From an uncultured Lachnospiraceae bacterium (GTDB taxonomy: Bacteria; Bacillota; Clostridia; Lachnospirales; Lachnospiraceae), in NCBI GenBank assembly GCA_910579285.1, contig CAJTTT010000025.1:1975-46562 (forward strand): a DNA stretch of 44,588 nt. Reading direction: 5' to 3'. The notes beneath the pieces are model-generated. The model was not told where the DNA came from, made no database searches, and saw only the letters and a list, made by a program, of their open reading frames with translations. The position numbers were made by a program, and so were the translations under genes. Positions 40,108 through 44,588 of this stretch are shown here, piece by piece (position 1 is the stretch's first letter; the number at the start of each line of letters is the position of its first letter).

Positions 40108-41778
40108 ATGACGAGCAGAGCATGGTGGAAGGAAGCAGTTATTTATCAGGTTTACCCGCGCAGCTTTATGGACAGCAACGGGGACGGGATCGGAGATCTG
40201 CAGGGGATCATAAGCAGGCTGGATTACTTGAAATATCTGGGGATTGATGTGATCTGGCTTTCCCCGGTCTATCAGTCTCCCAATGATGACAATGGTTATG
40301 ATATCAGCGATTACCGCGCGATTATGGAAGAGTTTGGCACGATGGCGGATTTTGACGCCCTGCTTTCCAAAGCCCATGAGAGGGGCATCCGCATTGTCAT
40401 GGATCTGGTGGTGAACCACACCTCCGACGAGCACCGCTGGTTTGTGGAGAGCCGGAAATCCAAGGACAATCCTTACCGGGATTACTATATCTGGCGTGAA
40501 GGGAAGGACGCACAGACGCCTCCCAATAACTGGGGTTCCTGCTTTGGCGGTTCCGCCTGGGAGTATGACGGGGAGACAGGCATGTATTATCTGCATCTTT
40601 TCTCCAGAAAGCAGCCGGATTTAAACTGGGATAACCCGAAGGTGCGGGAGGAGATCTTTGACATGATGCGGTGGTGGTGTGAGAAGGGCATTGACGGTTT
40701 CCGCATGGATGTGATCAGCATGATCTCCAAGACGGACGAGATGCCGGATGGGGAAGTGAATGGCCTGTATGGGGATTTTGGACCATACTGCGTACACGGC
40801 CCCAACGTGCACAACTATCTCCGGGAGATGAATGAGAGCGTGCTCTCCAGATATGATATCATGTCCGTGGGCGAGACCGCAGGTGTGACGACAGAACTGG
40901 CGAAGCAGTATGCCGGGGAAAACGCGCAGGAACTGAATATGGTGTTCCAGTTTGAGCATGTGGAGAGCGACGGCAAGTACGGAAAGTGGACGGATGAAAA
41001 AATACCACTTGTTACGTTAAAGGAAATCCTGTCCCGCTGGCAGACAGAGCTGTACGGGAAGGCTTGGAACAGCCTGTTTTGGGATAATCACGACCAGCCC
41101 CGCGCGGTCTCCCGTTTCGGGGACGACCGGCCTGCGTTTCGGGCGCTTTCCGCAAAGATGCTGGCTACCTGTCTGCATATGATGCAGGGAACCCCTTACA
41201 TTTATCAGGGGGAGGAGCTTGGCATGACGAACTATCCCTTCGCGTCGTCCGATGAGTTCCGGGATATCGAGAGCATCAACGCTTACAGGGAGTGGTGCGC
41301 CGAGGGGAAACTTTCCCACGAAACCTTCTGGCCGTGCCTGGTTTTCAAGAGCCGTGATAACGCCAGAACGCCCATGCAGTGGGAAGACAGCGCGCATGCA
41401 GGATTTACGGAAGGAACGCCCTGGATTGCGGTGAATCCCAACTATAAGGAGATCAATGCGAAGGCGGAGACGGCGGACCCGGATTCCGTGTTCCATTATT
41501 ATAAGAAGCTGATTGCACTGAGAAAGCAGAATCCCATTATGGTATATGGCAAATATGAGCCGCTTCTGATGGAGAGCGAGGAGCTTTTCGTCTACACGAG
41601 GACGCTGGAGGGGGAAAAGCTCCTTGTGGTGTGCAGTTTTTGCGACCATGAGACGGATTTCACCGTTCCCGATGAATTTTTAGGGACGCCGTGCCTGATT
41701 TCCAATACGAATCACAGCTATGACGGGAAGGAGATCCGGCTGGGGGCTTATGAGGCGTTTGTGCTGCGGAAGGGATAG
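40108..41778 (+). CDS. GH13 alpha-glucosidase (oligo-1,6-glucosidase type)
   Basis: The 556-residue enzyme hydrolyses short alpha-glucosides in the cytoplasm. WWKEAVIYQVYPRSFMDSNGDGIGD is the characteristic start. The catalytic residues are D201 in GFRMDV, E256 in VGETAG and D329 in NHDQPR, and DLVVNHTS is conserved region I. Val follows the nucleophile Asp (MDVISMISK); in characterised GH13 enzymes this position is linked with preference for alpha-1,6 bonds, as in isomaltase. Trehalose-6-phosphate hydrolase and dextran glucosidase are close alternatives. It has its own terminator and lies just before a glycoside phosphorylase gene. Confidence 0.92.
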   Translation: MTSRAWWKEAVIYQVYPRSFMDSNGDGIGDLQGIISRLDYLKYLGIDVIWLSPVYQSPNDDNGYDISDYRAIMEEFGTMADFDALLSKAHERGIRIVMDLVVNHTSDEHRWFVESRKSKDNPYRDYYIWREGKDAQTPPNNWGSCFGGSAWEYDGETGMYYLHLFSRKQPDLNWDNPKVREEIFDMMRWWCEKGIDGFRMDVISMISKTDEMPDGEVNGLYGDFGPYCVHGPNVHNYLREMNESVLSRYDIMSVGETAGVTTELAKQYAGENAQELNMVFQFEHVESDGKYGKWTDEKIPLVTLKEILSRWQTELYGKAWNSLFWDNHDQPRAVSRFGDDRPAFRALSAKMLATCLHMMQGTPYIYQGEELGMTNYPFASSDEFRDIESINAYREWCAEGKLSHETFWPCLVFKSRDNARTPMQWEDSAHAGFTEGTPWIAVNPNYKEINAKAETADPDSVFHYYKKLIALRKQNPIMVYGKYEPLLMESEELFVYTRTLEGEKLLVVCSFCDHETDFTVPDEFLGTPCLISNTNHSYDGKEIRLGAYEAFVLRKG

Positions 41779-41830
41779 GGCGGCAGCGGCGGTCAGATGC
41801 TGATAGACAAAATAAACGGATTTCAATGCA

Positions 41831-41857
41831 GGGCAGTCGTTTCTGACTGCCCTTTTC
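41831..41857 (+). terminator. Rho-independent terminator after the alpha-glucosidase
   Basis: GGGCAGTC (41831-41838) pairs perfectly with GACTGCCC (41845-41852), loop GTTTCT, followed by TTTTCT. Confidence 0.9.
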
Positions 41858-41918
41858 TATGATATTTAAAGTCCTTTTGAAGTATTATGTCATGGTTTTA
41901 ATATTTTCTGTATTTTTC

Positions 41919-41927
41919 TGATATAAC
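41919..41927 (+). promoter_or_regulatory. Extended -10 promoter of the phosphorylase gene
   Basis: TGA-TATAAC is an extended -10 in an AT-rich stretch after the terminator, about 105 bases before the coding start. No strong -35 is visible. Confidence 0.45.
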
Positions 41928-42033
41928 ATTCCTGCAGAAATAAATAATATCTAAGTGGAAGCTATTGTCTGAGTCTGGGACGGGAGCATTTAAAATTAAA
42001 AATAGAATAGCTGCGATAAGGAGGATGTCAGGT

Positions 42034-44588
42034 ATGGAAGCCATTCGTTTTCAAAACAAGGACGGTGTTTTTCAGATGGAGCAGCCGGAGAATTACAGTT
42101 ATCTGTACTTCCCGATTGCGGGAGAAAAGGGACTGAAAAGCTGTGTCACGCCGAATTTTGGAGGAGACAGCAAAATCGATCAGGAATCTTTTCTGCTAGA
42201 ACCGGTAAGCTCGGAGAATCTGCACAACAACAGGTCTGCGAGGAACTTCTGGTGCGTCGTGGAGGGTGCCGGATGCTGGTCTGCCACAGGGGCGTCGGCG
42301 GAGGCGGAAGATAAGAAATTTACCGAAGATCAGGATGAAAGTATATTGACGGCCGGCTTCATGTGGCAGACGGTGAAGAGAAGTTCAAAGAAATATAAGC
42401 TGGAGGCGGAGATCACCTCCTTTGCCGCGCTTAATGATAATGTGGAAGTTATGTGTGTGACGCTTCGCAATACGGCGGAGACGGAACAGAAAATCACCCC
42501 TGTTGCGGCTGTTCCGATTTACGGAAGAAGCGCCGATAACATCAGAGATCACAGAAATGTTACCTCAATGCTGCACAGGATACATACGAAACAGTACGGC
42601 GTCACGGTAAAGCCGACCATGTCTTTTGACGAGAAAGGACATCGGAGGAACCGTCTGACTTATTTTGCCGCGGGAGCGGAAGGGAGCGGTGCAAAACCTG
42701 CCGACTTCTATCCTACGGTGGACTCCTTTATCGGGGAGGGAGGAACCTATACGCATCCGAAGGCGGTATACCGGGACAGAGAAGGCGTACCGGCGGGAAT
42801 GGAGACCGCAGGAAAAGAGGCGCTGGGAGGCATCCGCTTTGAGCAGATAACGCTGAAACCGGGTGAGACTGCGGAATATGTGATTGTTATGGGAATTGCC
42901 GGGCAGGAGGAGGAAGCGGAGCGGCTTGTTTTAAGTTATAATTCCTCTGTCAAGGCAGGGAAGGAGCTTGAGCGGGTAAAGGAATACTGGCAAAAAAAGG
43001 TAAATGTCAGATACCATACCGGCGATGAGCGCTTTGACCTTTTCATGCGCTGGGTGAGTTTTCAGCCCTTTTTAAGGCGCATTTACGGGTGCTCTTTTCT
43101 GCCTCATCACGATTACGGGAGAGGGGGGAGAGGATGGCGGGATCTGTGGCAGGACTGTCTGTCCCTTCTGCTAATGGATCCCGGAGACGTGCGCCGGATG
43201 ATAGTCGACAATTATGGCGGGGTACGGATTGACGGAACCAACGCCACGATCATAGGAAGTAAACAGGGAGAATTTATTGCCGACAGGAACGGCATCAGTC
43301 GTGTCTGGATGGATCATGCGGTCTGGCCTTTTATGACAACGAAGCTATATCTTGATCAGACGGGCGATCTGGAAATTCTGCTGGAAAACGTGCCGTACTT
43401 TAAGGATGCGCAGGCGGGACGGGGAACCGGAATCGACAATGACTGGAACGAGGCATACGGTATGCGGCAGAAAATGTCAGGCGGCGGCACATATACAGGG
43501 ACTATTCTGGAGCATCTTCTGATAGAGCATCTGTGCGCTTTCTACGAGGTGGGAGAACATAATGTAATGCGTCTGCGTGGCGCGGACTGGAATGATGCGC
43601 TGGATATGGCGGCGGAAAACGGCGAGAGCGTTGCGTTTACCTGCGCCTATGCTGGGAATTTAAAACAGCTTGTTGACTGCCTGAGGATTATGAGAGAGAG
43701 ACTGTCCTGTACCGAAATTGAACTTTTGGAAGAAGCGGGTGTTTTGCTGAAAGACGACGGGGAACTTTATGAGAGTATAGAAACGAAACAGGCAGTCTTG
43801 AAGGAATATACGGATCTGTGCAGACATGACATCAGCGGTAGAAAAATAAAGGTGTCAACCGACAGCCTCATCGATAATCTGACCCATAAGGCCGACTGGC
43901 TGATGGAGCATATCCGCAGGAAGGAATGGATTCGGGGAGAATCCGGGGAAGGCTGGTTTAACGGCTATTATGATGATCATAAAAACGCGGTGGAGGGTAT
44001 TTTAGAAAGCGGCGTTCGGATGATGCTGACCGGTCAGGTATTTGCCATTATGAGTGGAACGGCAGCAGATGACCAGATAAGTCAAATTTGTAAAAGCGCC
44101 GACCATTATCTGTATGATGCGGCAACCGGCGGCTATCGTTTGAACACGGATTTTAAAGAGCTTAAGTTTGATATGGGAAGGATGTTTGGGTTTGCCTATG
44201 GAGAGAAGGAAAACGGAGCCGTATTTTCCCATATGACAGTGATGTATGCGAACGCTCTCTATAAGAGGGGATATGTAAAGGAAGGACATAAGGCGCTTCA
44301 AACATTGGCCGATACGGCGCTTCGTTTTGACACGAGCAAAATTTATCCCGGCATTCCCGAATATTTCAACAGTGAAGGGCGGGGAATGTATCACTATCTT
44401 ACAGGCGCTGCAAGCTGGTATATGATGACCATGATTACAGAAGTATTTGGAGTGCGCGGGGAAACGGGCGATCTGGTGATCAGACCGAAGCTTTTGAAAA
44501 GTCAGTTTGATGAAAACGGAACGGCTTCCATCAGACTATATTTTGCGGGGAGAGAGTTTGAAGTTTCTTATAAAAACAGGGAAGGACT
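42034..44588 (+). CDS. GH94-type glycoside phosphorylase (3' partial)
   Basis: An open frame of 851 codons runs off the window. N-terminal part: a beta-sandwich start with PENYSYLYFPIAG and GLKSCVTPNFGGD. Central catalytic barrel: RGGRGWRDLWQD, WMDHAVWPF, and RGADWNDALDM with the ADWND motif (residues 517-521), whose Asp is the general acid of the GH94 family (cellobiose and related phosphorylases). The end has YLTGAASWYMM and a closing beta-sandwich (VRGETGDLVIRPKLL), so only a short C-terminal part is missing. These enzymes split beta-glucosides with phosphate, giving a sugar-1-phosphate. The variant motif RGADWNDALDMAAENGESV differs from that of typical cellobiose phosphorylase, so the substrate is open. 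AAGGAGG lies 9 bases before the ATG; ATG 42025 is too close to it. Confidence 0.82.
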   Translation, partial: MEAIRFQNKDGVFQMEQPENYSYLYFPIAGEKGLKSCVTPNFGGDSKIDQESFLLEPVSSENLHNNRSARNFWCVVEGAGCWSATGASAEAEDKKFTEDQDESILTAGFMWQTVKRSSKKYKLEAEITSFAALNDNVEVMCVTLRNTAETEQKITPVAAVPIYGRSADNIRDHRNVTSMLHRIHTKQYGVTVKPTMSFDEKGHRRNRLTYFAAGAEGSGAKPADFYPTVDSFIGEGGTYTHPKAVYRDREGVPAGMETAGKEALGGIRFEQITLKPGETAEYVIVMGIAGQEEEAERLVLSYNSSVKAGKELERVKEYWQKKVNVRYHTGDERFDLFMRWVSFQPFLRRIYGCSFLPHHDYGRGGRGWRDLWQDCLSLLLMDPGDVRRMIVDNYGGVRIDGTNATIIGSKQGEFIADRNGISRVWMDHAVWPFMTTKLYLDQTGDLEILLENVPYFKDAQAGRGTGIDNDWNEAYGMRQKMSGGGTYTGTILEHLLIEHLCAFYEVGEHNVMRLRGADWNDALDMAAENGESVAFTCAYAGNLKQLVDCLRIMRERLSCTEIELLEEAGVLLKDDGELYESIETKQAVLKEYTDLCRHDISGRKIKVSTDSLIDNLTHKADWLMEHIRRKEWIRGESGEGWFNGYYDDHKNAVEGILESGVRMMLTGQVFAIMSGTAADDQISQICKSADHYLYDAATGGYRLNTDFKELKFDMGRMFGFAYGEKENGAVFSHMTVMYANALYKRGYVKEGHKALQTLADTALRFDTSKIYPGIPEYFNSEGRGMYHYLTGAASWYMMTMITEVFGVRGETGDLVIRPKLLKSQFDENGTASIRLYFAGREFEVSYKNREG

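Overview
The window looks like a chromosomal segment from a moderately GC-rich member of the Clostridia, most likely a gut Lachnospiraceae species. This rests on the gene families and on strong purine-rich ribosome binding sites with ATG, GTG and TTG starts: AddAB instead of RecBCD, YesM/YesN-type two-component genes, BlaI/M56 peptidase, a NifS/NifU-type iron-sulfur pair, MetNIQ and many lipoprotein binding proteins. The family placement is inference; no rRNA gene was seen to confirm it. I saw no tRNA, CRISPR array, prophage or complete insertion sequence.

Layout. (1) 1-1765: end of a nucleotide-sugar or polysaccharide locus, with a WbpD/WlbB-type acetyltransferase convergent with a CgeB-like glycosyltransferase. 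(2) 2032-5678: cysteine synthase with its own promoter and a palindromic operator candidate, then a metNIQ methionine importer. (3) 5808-13222: addBA, translationally coupled. (4) 13259-14443: a promoter, a roughly 210-nt hairpin-rich leader and a DHH phosphoesterase. (5) 14474-25313: a large sugar-sensing and import block with a membrane-anchored sugar-binding protein, LytS/YesM-type kinase, YesN/AraC response regulator, a second binding lipoprotein, then a third abundant-type binding lipoprotein, a two-domain sugar ATPase and two paralogous permeases, ending in a strong terminator. The layout matches the XylFII-LytS/YesN three-component xylose system of clostridia. (6) 25533-31238: a heterodimeric ABC exporter (one degenerate and one canonical ATPase site) followed by a BlaI repressor and an M56 BlaR1-like protease that lacks the penicillin-binding sensor domain. 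(7) 31694-32638: an Rpn-family nuclease. (8) 32879-34538: cysteine desulfurase and NifU/IscU scaffold. (9) 34619-39160: an ECF sigma factor and a membrane protein whose outer domain resembles that of FtsX, divergent from two FtsX-like permeases. The permease operon carries a 23-codon stub where an ATPase gene would be expected. (10) 39194-44588: an inositol-monophosphatase family enzyme, a GH13 alpha-glucosidase and the first 851 codons of a GH94-type glycoside phosphorylase running off the end.

The features most likely to be undescribed are: the sigma / FtsX-domain anti-sigma / ATPase-less permease module (34619-39160); the BlaI-M56 pair with a cysteine-rich outer tail next to the exporter; and three separate intergenic stretches built from repeated, nested hairpins (13294-13480, 21145-21308, 27271-27500). 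Two of these lie inside operons and one is a 5' leader. All protein functions are read from motifs and family resemblance by eye; no database search was run.
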